This document shows positions 6,481 through 14,536 of a DNA stretch of 60,056 bases, one piece after another (position 1 is the stretch's first letter; every line of letters starts with the position of its first letter). Below the pieces are notes generated by a model. It ran no database searches. It worked only from the letters and a program-made list of their open reading frames with translations, and had not been told where the DNA came from. The DNA is from DATMBL01 sp050735975 (GTDB taxonomy: Bacteria > Desulfobacterota > Binatia > UBA9968). The stretch spans positions 1 through 60,056 of the forward strand of contig JBOHVS010000337.1 of NCBI GenBank assembly GCA_050735975.1. Direction: 5' to 3'. A program made the position numbers and the translations under genes.

Positions 6481-9386
6481 CTAGAAACTCCGGATTTGAG
6501 GACTGCGGCACAGCGAGGACAAACGTCCGGATAATCTTCGTCTTTTCCCACGTCACGGTCGTATTTCCAACAGCGTTGACACTTTTTCCCTTGCGCTTTA
6601 AATACCGCGATATAGCTGTCGAGAAGCTCGCTGTAGTATCCCCATCCGTCCCGTTCTTGTTCTTGGTCGTGAATCGGCGCCATCCCCCGCGTGTCCTTAG
6701 ATTGGAGCAGTTGCTCCAACGCCCACAGGAAGGAAGGACTTTTTCCGTTATTGACCGCTAGCTGCGACACAATCAAGATGTCCTCCGCCTTTTTGCTGTT
6801 GGGCTCCTTCACTCGCATAAGAGCGGACTCGTTCGTTGTACCACGGCGGTAGACAATCACTTCAGAATCCAACGAATGACCGATGATCCCGCCGTTTCTG
6901 GCGGCCTCGAGGGCTTTGAGCACTTCATCCCGTTCTTTGAAAAGCCGATCCCATTTTTCCGCAACCTCGTTACTCTCAAACCGGCCGTCCGGAGCGGGAA
7001 TCTTTGAGAAAAATACACTTTTCGCCCGACCTTCCTTGTCCGGCATATACGCCCAGATCTCTTCCGCAGTGAAAGATAAGATAGGGGCCATCAGGTGCAC
7101 CAACACTTCCAAGATCCTGTATAGAGCAGTCTGAGCAGCTTTTCGTTTCGTAGAGGTAGCGCCCTCGCAATACAGACGATCTTTCACGATATCCAAGTAG
7201 AGCGCGCTCAGATCAACGCTGCAGAAATTATTCAGAGTATGAAACACGACGTGAAACTCGTAGTTATCGTATGCCTCGCGGCAGCGAGCCAGGATGCTTT
7301 GTGTCCGATGGAGAATCCAACGGTCCAGTTCCTCCAGATCGTCAGCGGATACCGTGTCTCGTGCGGGATCAAAATCATAGAGATTGCTGATGAGAAAACG
7401 CGCGGTGTTCCTCAATCGCCGATAGGCTTCGACCAGCCGGTTCAGAATCTCATCGGAGATTCGCACGTCTTCCCGATAGTCTTCGGCTGAAACCCACAGG
7501 CGGATAACTTCCGCGCCGAATCTTTTGATGATCTCCTGCGGGGCGATGACATTACCGAAAGACTTGGACATCTTTCGGCCTTTACCATCCAGAGTAAAAC
7601 CGTGGGTAAGCACGCTCTCATAGGGGGGGCCGCCCTGCGTCGCCACCGATGTGAGAAGTGACGTGTGAAACCAGCCGCGGTGTTGGTCGCTGCCCTCGAG
7701 ATAGAGGTCGGCTCGACCGCCGAGCCTCGGATCTGCTTCCACCACAGCGGCGTGACTGACACCAGAGTCGAACCAAACATCCAGAATATCTTCTTCTCTG
7801 GAAAAATCGCTGCCGCCGCAGCTTCGGCACTTGAGGTCCGGCGGCAGCAGTTCGTTCACTGACCGGAGAAACCAGGCGTCGGACCCCTCCTTCTCGAAGA
7901 TCGCCGCGACGTGGTCGCAGAGTTCTTGAGTCAGGATCGCCTGATTACACCTCCTGCAGTACACCGCGGGGATCGGCACACCCCATGAACGTTGCCGGGA
8001 GATGCACCAATCCGGACGGCTCTCAAGCATGCCGCGAATACGATCTTTCCCCCACGGTGGAATCCAGCGGACCTGTTCGATGGCATTGAGCGCATCCTTG
8101 CGTAGTCCTTTCTGCTCCATCGAGATGAACCACTGCTCCGTGGCCCGAAAGATCACCGGGTTTTTGCAGCGCCAACAGTGCGGATAGCTGTGAGGCAGTT
8201 TCTCCTCCCTGAGTAAAGCTCCGCGCCCCGAAAGCTTCTGAATAATCTTCGCATCCGCTTTGAAAACGGATTCGCCCTGCAAATCGTCGGCTTCGGCTGT
8301 GAACTTGCCTTCGGCGTCTACCGGAGCCAAGACTTCGAGGCCGTAGCGGAGGCCGACTTCGTAGTCCTCCTGCCCGTGACCCGGCGCGATATGAACGCAC
8401 CCGGTTCCTTGATCCTGAGTGACAAAATCGCCGAGCACGATTTTGGAGTCACGATCGATCCATGGATGGCGGCAAACGATTCCTTCCAACTCCGCGCCCG
8501 CCCACCCGCCTTCGGTCTCCTCGTAATCTTTAGCCTCCAAGCCAATGGCTTTCATCACGTTTCCGATCAACTCCTGGTTGATGATCAAATCACCCCGCGG
8601 GGTTTTAACGTAACGATAAATAAACTCAGGATGGACAGCGACCGCCTGGTTCGCCGGCAATGTCCAGGGTGTGGTGGTCCAGATCACGAAGTGGGTTCCC
8701 CCGGCAGCGCCAACCGGGAACTTTCCCTTTGGGTCTTTCACCAGAAACTTGACGTAGATGGAAGGTGATGTGTGGTCTTCATATTCGACTTCCGCCTCCG
8801 CTAGAGCTGTGACACAGGATGCGCACCAGTAGACGGGTTTTTTTTGGCGATACAGGGTACCTGAGCCGGCGATTTTTCCGAGTTCCCGGATCTCCTGCGC
8901 CTCGTAGGAGCGATCCAGTGTCCGGTAAGGCCGCTCCCAATCCCCTAGAATGCCAAGCCTTTTGAACTCCTCGCGTTGGATGGAGATGTATCGTTCAGCA
9001 TACTCCTTACACAGGCGGCGAATATCAGCCTTGCCCATCGCCAGTTTCTTTGCCCGGCCAACGTTCTTTTCAACTTGCAGCTCAATAGGGAGACCATGGC
9101 AATCCCAACCGGGAACGTAAGGCGCTGAGTGGCCGGTCATGGCCTTGTACTTGACGATAATGTCTTTGAGCATCTTGTTCAGAGCATGGCCGATATGAAT
9201 GTTGCCGTTGGCATACGGTGGACCATCGTGAAGCACAAATCTTGGTTTGTCTTTGTTCGCCTCAAGAATTTCAAAGTAAACCCGTTCCCGCTCCCACTTT
9301 TCAACCTGCTTGGGCTCGTTCTGCGGGAGGTTTGCCCGCATCGGAAAGTTAGTTTTGGGGAGATTTAACGTACCCTTGTAGTCCAT
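6477..9386 (-). CDS. ileS: Isoleucyl-tRNA synthetase
   Basis: A 969-residue class Ia synthetase. HIGH is at residues 64-67 (YANGNIHIGHALN) and KMSKS at 605-609. The CP1 editing domain includes WTTTPWTLPANQAV, and a C-terminal zinc site CQRCWKY...CPRC closes the protein, as in the bacterial type. It charges tRNA-Ile and edits valine in the cytoplasm. ATG 9386 is preceded by a purine-rich stretch. It forms an operon with lspA. No T-box leader is seen in the 57 bases upstream. Confidence 0.97.
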   Translation of the reverse strand: MDYKGTLNLPKTNFPMRANLPQNEPKQVEKWERERVYFEILEANKDKPRFVLHDGPPYANGNIHIGHALNKMLKDIIVKYKAMTGHSAPYVPGWDCHGLPIELQVEKNVGRAKKLAMGKADIRRLCKEYAERYISIQREEFKRLGILGDWERPYRTLDRSYEAQEIRELGKIAGSGTLYRQKKPVYWCASCVTALAEAEVEYEDHTSPSIYVKFLVKDPKGKFPVGAAGGTHFVIWTTTPWTLPANQAVAVHPEFIYRYVKTPRGDLIINQELIGNVMKAIGLEAKDYEETEGGWAGAELEGIVCRHPWIDRDSKIVLGDFVTQDQGTGCVHIAPGHGQEDYEVGLRYGLEVLAPVDAEGKFTAEADDLQGESVFKADAKIIQKLSGRGALLREEKLPHSYPHCWRCKNPVIFRATEQWFISMEQKGLRKDALNAIEQVRWIPPWGKDRIRGMLESRPDWCISRQRSWGVPIPAVYCRRCNQAILTQELCDHVAAIFEKEGSDAWFLRSVNELLPPDLKCRSCGGSDFSREEDILDVWFDSGVSHAAVVEADPRLGGRADLYLEGSDQHRGWFHTSLLTSVATQGGPPYESVLTHGFTLDGKGRKMSKSFGNVIAPQEIIKRFGAEVIRLWVSAEDYREDVRISDEILNRLVEAYRRLRNTARFLISNLYDFDPARDTVSADDLEELDRWILHRTQSILARCREAYDNYEFHVVFHTLNNFCSVDLSALYLDIVKDRLYCEGATSTKRKAAQTALYRILEVLVHLMAPILSFTAEEIWAYMPDKEGRAKSVFFSKIPAPDGRFESNEVAEKWDRLFKERDEVLKALEAARNGGIIGHSLDSEVIVYRRGTTNESALMRVKEPNSKKAEDILIVSQLAVNNGKSPSFLWALEQLLQSKDTRGMAPIHDQEQERDGWGYYSELLDSYIAVFKAQGKKCQRCWKYDRDVGKDEDYPDVCPRCAAVLKSGVSS

Positions 9387-9443
9387 GATACATGATAGAC
9401 AGGAGTTAAGTTGGATTGAAAGCGCCGGGTGCGCTGAAAAACT

Positions 9444-9914
9444 TTATCGGTGATTGTTCACGCCACGGACCATTCGACAGGCAAATTTATCGGCTTTAGT
9501 CTCGGCATCGGCCCAAAAAACATAGTGCCCCATTTCGTGATAAACCGTACTGATCCACCGCCGTTGGGAGTTGTATTTTCTTCCTTTTTTCCAGTTCTCA
9601 GGATGAACTAGGTAGATCTGACCGTTCTCGTAGGTCTTGCCGGCGGTCTTTCCCCAGTCGATATATTCGAACCACTCAACTTGGGGATTCTTCAAATGAT
9701 AAAAGCGGCATAGAGCGGAAATCGCCCTTTTGAAATCATACGGTTTGTATTGGTGAAAAAATGAACAGAGCAGGCGGTCCACCACACGGCGTTCTCTCAC
9801 AGGAGGCAAAATCATCCGCATAAAGCTTTTTCCCAGCCACAGCAGTCTTGTCTTCATAGCACAAAAATTTGCCGAACGAAAATGACCCGGGCGCCGTTGG
9901 GATGTCGAAGTCAC
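9444..9914 (-). CDS. Small HExxH putative zinc metallopeptidase
   Basis: I do not recognise the family. The C-terminal third holds YHEMGHYVFW, an HExxH zinc motif (H126, E127, H130), followed by ETKADKFACRM, which resembles the ExxADxFA segment giving the third ligand in ImmA/IrrE or SprT-like proteins. The middle (VEWFEYIDWGKTAGKTYENG) looks like a beta strand region before the active site. The N-terminal 19 residues may be untranslated, since ATG 9857 gives a start MKTRLLWLGKSFMR. It lies upstream of ileS on the same strand, 57 bases away. It may be a phage- or stress-related peptidase or an inactive relative. Confidence 0.6.
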   Translation of the reverse strand: MTSTSQRRPGHFRSANFCAMKTRLLWLGKSFMRMILPPVRERRVVDRLLCSFFHQYKPYDFKRAISALCRFYHLKNPQVEWFEYIDWGKTAGKTYENGQIYLVHPENWKKGRKYNSQRRWISTVYHEMGHYVFWADAETKADKFACRMVRGVNNHR

Positions 9915-10035
9915 ACCTTAACATATTGAAATTACGGAGGTTTACCGCCGATGCCGGTGCCGGTATTGACCTCTTTGCGTTTAAGAACTCCCTTGCGAAG
10001 GAGAAAAAAGTGTCGTAAATTGGGCTGCTTTTGAT

Positions 10036-10159
10036 AGGCTGTTGAAAAAGGCCCATCTACTTCGTTCGCTCCGCCGCCTCGTTCCAACGTACTGCCTAAG
10101 TACGCTGCTGCTCGTCGGTTTGGCGTGCGCCTCGCAGGTGGAACCTTTTTGACCAGCCT
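10036..10159. repeat. Inverted-repeat element (MITE-like), 124 bp
   Basis: The ends AGGCTGTTGAAAAAGG and CCTTTTTGACCAGCCT are inverted copies with one mismatch, and the interior holds further imperfect palindromes around paired GTACG motifs. It occupies most of the 326-base intergenic gap 9915-10240. Repeats with these ends are common in environmental deltaproteobacterial assemblies as far as I recall, but I could not search. No transposase is encoded. Confidence 0.6.
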
Positions 10160-10240
10160 GTTTCAGAGTTCTTCAACACTCTGTTAGACCTCTGACTGAT
10201 ATCCCATAACGCATCCGACTGAGATTGATGAGGTGGTTTC

Positions 10241-11200
10241 TTGAAAAATTTGCCCTATACAGCCACCTGGTCAGGTCTTAAACTGGGTTGTTTAGTCGTC
10301 AGGATTTTACCCCGCAGATGGCTCTTTGCCCTATCCGACAGTCTAGCCGGTCTTGGTTACTATCTATTTCGCGGCTTTCGCACCAGGTCAATCACTAATA
10401 TAAGCCTGGCACTCGCTGACCGGCTTGATATCGCAGAGATTAGAGGCGCCGCGCGTCAATCGTTGCGGAATTTCTTCCGTTCTTGTGTCGAAATCGGTAT
10501 TGCTTTGGAGTCTTCAGACGAGGATTTCCGCAGAGAGATCAGCGTTTCAGGACAAGAAAACCTGGAGGCGGCACTGGCGAAAGGCAAGGGCGCTATCGTT
10601 TTGAGCGCACATTTTGGAAATTTTTTCCTGCTCGGAACGCGGTTAGCCCTTGAGGGCTATTCAACGTATGTGCTTGTGAATCAGCCACGGAACGGCCAAT
10701 TTGCCAAACTCATGGACGAGTACCGCCGGCGGGTCAAGCAACGGACGATTCACGCTAGACCGCGGCGAGAGGCGCTTCGCGAGTTGCATCAGGTGCTCCG
10801 ACGGAATGACATTGCTGTCATGATCGCGGATGAATATCGTAAGGGTGACGGGCTTCACGTTCCGTTATTCGGCCGCAACGTGCTCGCCCGGCGCGGTCCG
10901 GCGACCTTGGCGTCGCGGACCGGCGCCGCGGTCGTCCCTGTCTGCATGCTGCGCCAGGCGGACGACAGCCTCAAGCTGATTATCGAGCCGGAATTGGAGC
11001 TCGTCCGTCCGGGAAAAGCCAAGGCTGAAATACGAGAAAACACCTTACGGGTCACCCAGTGGCTCGAAAGAACGGTAGGTAAGTACCCAGATCAGTGGAA
11101 CTGGATGAATATACGCTGGTCGGACACGTCCGCCGAGCCTTTGGCGGCGAAGGGCGGAGAGCAGGAGTCAGAGAGCAGAAAACTGACTGCTGACGTCTGA
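10241..11200 (+). CDS. LpxL/HtrB-like lysophospholipid acyltransferase
   Basis: A 319-residue acyltransferase of the lipid A biosynthesis (LpxL/HtrB/MsbB) family with an N-terminal membrane anchor (about residues 10-50). The region GAIVLSAHFGNFFLLG corresponds to the HX4(D/E) catalytic box, but the acidic residue is Phe129 (H124 is present). The second block (DGLHVPLFGRNVLARRGPATLA) is intact. The family transfers acyl chains to lipid A precursors or related glycolipids on the inner-membrane face. TTG 10241 has GAGGTGG about 6-10 bases upstream. Loss of the acidic residue suggests altered or lost catalysis. Confidence 0.8.
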   Translation: MKNLPYTATWSGLKLGCLVVRILPRRWLFALSDSLAGLGYYLFRGFRTRSITNISLALADRLDIAEIRGAARQSLRNFFRSCVEIGIALESSDEDFRREISVSGQENLEAALAKGKGAIVLSAHFGNFFLLGTRLALEGYSTYVLVNQPRNGQFAKLMDEYRRRVKQRTIHARPRREALRELHQVLRRNDIAVMIADEYRKGDGLHVPLFGRNVLARRGPATLASRTGAAVVPVCMLRQADDSLKLIIEPELELVRPGKAKAEIRENTLRVTQWLERTVGKYPDQWNWMNIRWSDTSAEPLAAKGGEQESESRKLTADV

Positions 11201-11233
11201 GCTCCGACCTCTGGATAAGAAAGGGGACTCGAG

Positions 11234-11980
11234 TTGGCAACCAGCAAAAAGGACCTAAAAGAGCTCAAGCAGAAAGTCGCTTTGGGAAATCGCATCATGT
11301 TCGATCAAGGGCTTGCTGACTATCACGGCCACGTCAGCGCCCGTGTCCCGGGAAGCCGCAAATTTTTCATCAAGCCGGTGCTGGCGCCGCTCGGTGAAAT
11401 CTCGGCTAAAGACATCATCCTTGTCGATATCGATGAATACATGGAGATCTGCGAGGAGAACTGGGCCAAAGCCGGGAAAACACGCGCCGTTACGAAGCTG
11501 AAGGTCCCGCCGCGCGAGACAATGATTCATGCCTCGATCTACAACTCCCGTTCGGATGTCAACTCCGTGGTTCACACACACCAAACGCTTGCCACGGCTT
11601 TCTCGGTGGCCGGAGTTCCGCTGCGTCCGATCTACAACCAAGCAGCCGCCTTTGCCCCCGAGACGCCGATTTTCCCGAGTCCGAGGCTTATCTATACGGT
11701 TCAGGACGGGAAGGAGATCTGCCAGACCTTAGGGGACCGAATGGCAATGCTGCTCCAGGGTCACGGTATCGTTGTGGTTGGCGACAGCTTGGAATATGCT
11801 ACAGTCCACGCCATCTATTTGGAGCGCACCGCATACATGCAGTGGGTGGCAAGCTCGGTTGGTAAACCAGTCGTGATGCCCCAAAGTGACATCGATTATA
11901 TGAAAGAAAACATGACCTACCGTTCCTATGATGCCTTTGCCTATTTTAAGTCTCTTTTACCGAGAGGCGGGAGAATTTAG
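11234..11980 (+). CDS. Class II aldolase/adducin family protein
   Basis: A 248-residue protein of the fuculose-phosphate aldolase/adducin fold. The metal-binding pair is in VVHTHQTLATAFS, a third histidine in LLQGHGIVVVGDSLEYA, and an early DYHGHVSARVPG gives the substrate-side loop. Members include sugar-phosphate aldolases and decarboxylases such as 3,4-dihydroxyphthalate decarboxylase. TTG 11234 follows AAGGGGA. It lies 32 bases before the UbiD-family gene, so the pair may act in one aromatic or hydroxy-acid pathway. A paralogue of the same family is at 58972. Confidence 0.85.
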   Translation: MATSKKDLKELKQKVALGNRIMFDQGLADYHGHVSARVPGSRKFFIKPVLAPLGEISAKDIILVDIDEYMEICEENWAKAGKTRAVTKLKVPPRETMIHASIYNSRSDVNSVVHTHQTLATAFSVAGVPLRPIYNQAAAFAPETPIFPSPRLIYTVQDGKEICQTLGDRMAMLLQGHGIVVVGDSLEYATVHAIYLERTAYMQWVASSVGKPVVMPQSDIDYMKENMTYRSYDAFAYFKSLLPRGGRI

Positions 11981-12027
11981 CGCGCCGAATTTACAATTGA
12001 ATGAACGCCTAAGTGGAGGTTATGCCG

Positions 12028-13638
12028 ATGGCCAAGAGGGAAGAAAAAATTGTCGCAAGCGAAACCGGGAAGGGCAAGGAAGCCCCGATTCAAGACCTGC
12101 GCGAGTGGCTCGAACGGGTCGAAAAAATGGGCGACCTCGTCCGGGTGAAAGAAGCGGTCACTTGCGAAGAGGAGATGAGCGCGATCGGCTACCTCGTCGC
12201 CAAGCAGACTCCGTCGCCGGCGATTCTCTTCGAATCGGTCAAAGGATATGAAAGTAGCCCCTACAAAGCGAGACTGCTCTGGAACATTCTAGGCCCAAGC
12301 CTAAGACGGATCGCCCTCACCCTTGAAGAGCCACCGGACACACCAACCCTCGAGCTGATCCGCCACGTGAAGGACAAATTCAAACACCGCACGCCGCCGC
12401 GTGAGGTTTCTCAGGCCGGTTTTTACGAGAACAGCCTAACCGGCGCCCAGGTTGATTTAAACCAGTTGCCGATTCCCCGACATTGGCCTTTAGATGGCGG
12501 CCGCTATGCCGGAACTGCGGATGCCGTCATTACACGGGATCCTGACACAGGTTATCTAAATGTCGGCACCTACCGGATGATGCTTCAAGGAAAGAACGAA
12601 GTCGGACTTTATTTATCCCCGGGCAAAGACGCCCGCCTGCATATCACCCGCTCTTGGCAAATGGGCAAGCCGGTGGAAGTCGCCGCCGCCTGGGGTATCG
12701 ACCCTTTGTTCATGGTTATCGGCTCGCAGACATTTCCCAAGAATGTTTCCGAATACGAGTACGCGGGCGGTGTTAAAGGCGAGCCTATTCCGGTCGTCAA
12801 AGGTAAGACCACAAACCTTCTGCTTCCAGCAAATGCAGAATTCGTCATTGAGGGCATTATCAGACCAAACTCAGTGAGAAGCGAAGGGCCTTTCGGTGAG
12901 TTTTCCGGCTATTACGGCCGGCCGGAAGCCGGCTGTCCGCTGGTCGAGATAACTGCGGTCCATTATCGCAACAACCCTATCCTCACCAACGCGCTGATGG
13001 CGGACTATCCTTCGAATGAGCAAAGCGGGTTTTTCTCCGTTATCCGTTCCGCCCGCATTTGGGACGACCTCGACAAATTGGGCATTCCCGGAGTTCAGGG
13101 CGTTTATTGTCACCCCGCGGGCGCCGGCGGATTCGGCATGACCGTGATCTGCTTGGAGCAGCGATACGCCGGCCATGCGGCGCAAGCTTTAGCGTTAGCG
13201 GCTCAAGTACCCGGCGGATCTTACTACACCAAGTGGATCATTGCCGTCGACGATGATGTCGATCCGACGGATATGGACCAGGTGATCTGGGCAATGAGTA
13301 GCCGCTGCAACCCGATTGACGACATCGATATCCTGCGTAACACCTGGAGCACCTGGCTGGACCCTACACAGAACCCGCCCGAGAAACGCCCTTATGGCTC
13401 GAAGGCGCTGATCAACGCCTGCAGGGAACACCGTCATCTGCCGGTCTTTTCAAAAAGGACCACGTTGCGAAAAGAGGTTTACGAAAAGGTTGCGGCTGAA
13501 TGGAAACGTCTCGGCTTGCCGGGACAGGTTCCAACCGTGCGGGCTTTTGAGGAAGAGAAGAAAGTCATCTATCACGAAGTCGGTGGTTTCGAACCTGGTA
13601 AACAGCCGGGCGAGGAACGTACCCAAAAGAAAAACTAG
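12028..13638 (+). CDS. UbiD family decarboxylase
   Basis: A 536-residue prenylated-FMN-dependent (de)carboxylase. Conserved segments include GYLNVGTYRMML (FMN and metal side), the VRSEGPFGEFSGYYG block with the catalytic Arg/Glu residues, and VDDDVDPTDMDQVIWAMSSR in the C-terminal half. UbiD enzymes decarboxylate aromatic or alpha,beta-unsaturated acids. The start is ATG 12028, because GGAGG (12015-12019) is eight bases upstream; GTG 12013 and ATG 12022 are too close to it or overlap it. No UbiX-type flavin prenyltransferase lies beside it. Its stop codon is inside the terminal repeat of an inverted-repeat element. Confidence 0.93.
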   Translation: MAKREEKIVASETGKGKEAPIQDLREWLERVEKMGDLVRVKEAVTCEEEMSAIGYLVAKQTPSPAILFESVKGYESSPYKARLLWNILGPSLRRIALTLEEPPDTPTLELIRHVKDKFKHRTPPREVSQAGFYENSLTGAQVDLNQLPIPRHWPLDGGRYAGTADAVITRDPDTGYLNVGTYRMMLQGKNEVGLYLSPGKDARLHITRSWQMGKPVEVAAAWGIDPLFMVIGSQTFPKNVSEYEYAGGVKGEPIPVVKGKTTNLLLPANAEFVIEGIIRPNSVRSEGPFGEFSGYYGRPEAGCPLVEITAVHYRNNPILTNALMADYPSNEQSGFFSVIRSARIWDDLDKLGIPGVQGVYCHPAGAGGFGMTVICLEQRYAGHAAQALALAAQVPGGSYYTKWIIAVDDDVDPTDMDQVIWAMSSRCNPIDDIDILRNTWSTWLDPTQNPPEKRPYGSKALINACREHRHLPVFSKRTTLRKEVYEKVAAEWKRLGLPGQVPTVRAFEEEKKVIYHEVGGFEPGKQPGEERTQKKN

Positions 13639-13820
13639 TGTAGTGTCTCTTAAATTCACGTAATTATTTCAACCGTCATTCCGGCCAACCCCGGATCACA
13701 GTCCGGGGTAGCGCGAGCCGGAATCCAGGAATTCTGAGGAGTTCTGGATTCCCGCTTTCGCGGGAATGACGACTAAGGCTGTCTTGGATAAAGTATAAAC
13801 AGCGTGAGACACTACACTAG
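13635..13820. mobile_element. MITE-like element with 15-bp terminal inverted repeats, 186 bp
   Basis: CTAGTGTAGTGTCTC (13635-13649) and GAGACACTACACTAG (13806-13820) are perfect inverted repeats. The interior holds a second palindrome with GTCATTCC and GGAATGAC arms. The left end begins in the last sense codon of the UbiD gene and supplies its stop codon. No reading frame lies inside. The 186-bp size equals that of the element at 19956-20141. Confidence 0.7.
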
Positions 13821-13974
13821 CAGTTGCTGAAAAAATGATTTTCATGCTTCGACTCGCTCAGCATGAACGGACATTTCTGTGATATTTCAACTCCCTCCGT
13901 TCGTCCCTTCGATAAACTGCTCGGGTCTCTGAGCTGGCCAAGAGTGAACGACGGGTTCTTCAGCAACCTGCTAG
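13817..13974. mobile_element. Second MITE-like element abutting the first, 158 bp
   Basis: CTAGCAGTTGCTGAA (13817-13831) and TTCAGCAACCTGCTAG (13959-13974) are inverted copies with one inserted base. The element shares the CTAG at 13817-13820 with the right end of the previous element. The interior contains a CTTCGACTCGCTCAGCATG segment resembling the interior of the element at 26971-27102. Confidence 0.6.
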
Positions 13975-14177
13975 ACTAACCGACCGCAAAGCAGACTCAT
14001 CTCGGCATCCGGGTTCGCCCCTAAAATCTTGCCATTAGCAGCGACGGCTTGTAGGAAGGGAACTCAACCGCCCTTAAAGAATAGGTCGTAAGCGATCAGA
14101 TTGTCCATTCCTGTCAAGCGAACGCCAAAATCGCCAGACCGAATTGTCAGTCCCGCGGCTGCATCTCGATAATTCAT
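13971..14177 (-). pseudogene. Short gene remnant with an in-frame TGA
   Basis: From ATG 14177 the minus strand reads 37 codons (MNYRDAAAGLTIRSGDFGVR onward to DLFFKGG), then TGA at 14066-14064, then 30 more codons in the same frame (VPFLQAVAANGKILGANPDA...) to a TAG inside the right end of the inverted-repeat element. The composition on both sides of the TGA looks protein-like, suggesting a gene fragment broken by a point mutation and cut by the element. I do not recognise the family. A selenocysteine reading is possible but no convincing hairpin follows the TGA. Confidence 0.4.
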
Positions 14178-14536
14178 CAATAAGATTAATAACTTTAGGC
14201 TTTTAACTAGTTGGCACGAAACTCGCTCCTACCGTAGCCGGGTATCCCGACTATGTCCGGCACCATCTTAGATGAGCGTTTGAGGAGCGGTTTCAAACAT
14301 CAAATCTCAAATACAAGAGTAAGCGAGACTTACCTTTATGCCATGAGAGGAATTAATTTCTCTCCCATCCGCTCGCTGTACTTGCCGTCACCAGCGCCCC
14401 TTTTGGCCAAGGAAAGATCCATTGTTCCCCGCGTCCACCATCCCGTGGAGGCAAGGGTAACCAATTTTGGTGGTCCGGACGTTTAGTTGTCGATGGCTTG
14501 TCCTGCGCCACGCGTCGTAAAGAAAGGAACTTCGGG
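14178..14536. other. Gene-poor leader region before the REC-GGDEF-EAL gene
   Basis: The stretch holds the sigma-54-like promoter at 14211-14227 and then about 300 bases of possible leader. A frame of 77 codons starts at ATG 14253, but it has no ribosome site and no family resemblance, so I do not call it a gene. No known riboswitch pattern was recognised. Confidence 0.4.
14211..14227 (+). promoter_or_regulatory. Sigma-54-like -24/-12 promoter
   Basis: TTGGCACGAAACTCGCT has the invariant GG (14213-14214) and GC (14225-14226) exactly ten bases apart, and the -24 half TTGGCACG is perfect; the -12 half is TCGC in place of TTGC. The expected transcript starts near 14238 and runs toward the REC-GGDEF-EAL gene at 14537, giving a leader of about 300 bases. 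Confidence 0.45.

Noticed and set aside
9387..9443. T-box or other leader for ileS
   Set aside because: Only 57 bases, without the T-box sequence or a specifier stem.
13635..13974. CRISPR array
   Set aside because: The repeats are inverted pairs of single elements, not spaced direct repeats; no cas gene is present.
14060..14070. Second selenocysteine codon at 14066-14064
   Set aside because: No clear hairpin at the right distance and the gene looks truncated at both ends, so a decayed fragment is the simpler reading.
14253..14486. 77-codon frame in the leader of the REC-GGDEF-EAL gene
   Set aside because: No ribosome site, no recognisable domain; kept only as a possibility in the leader finding.
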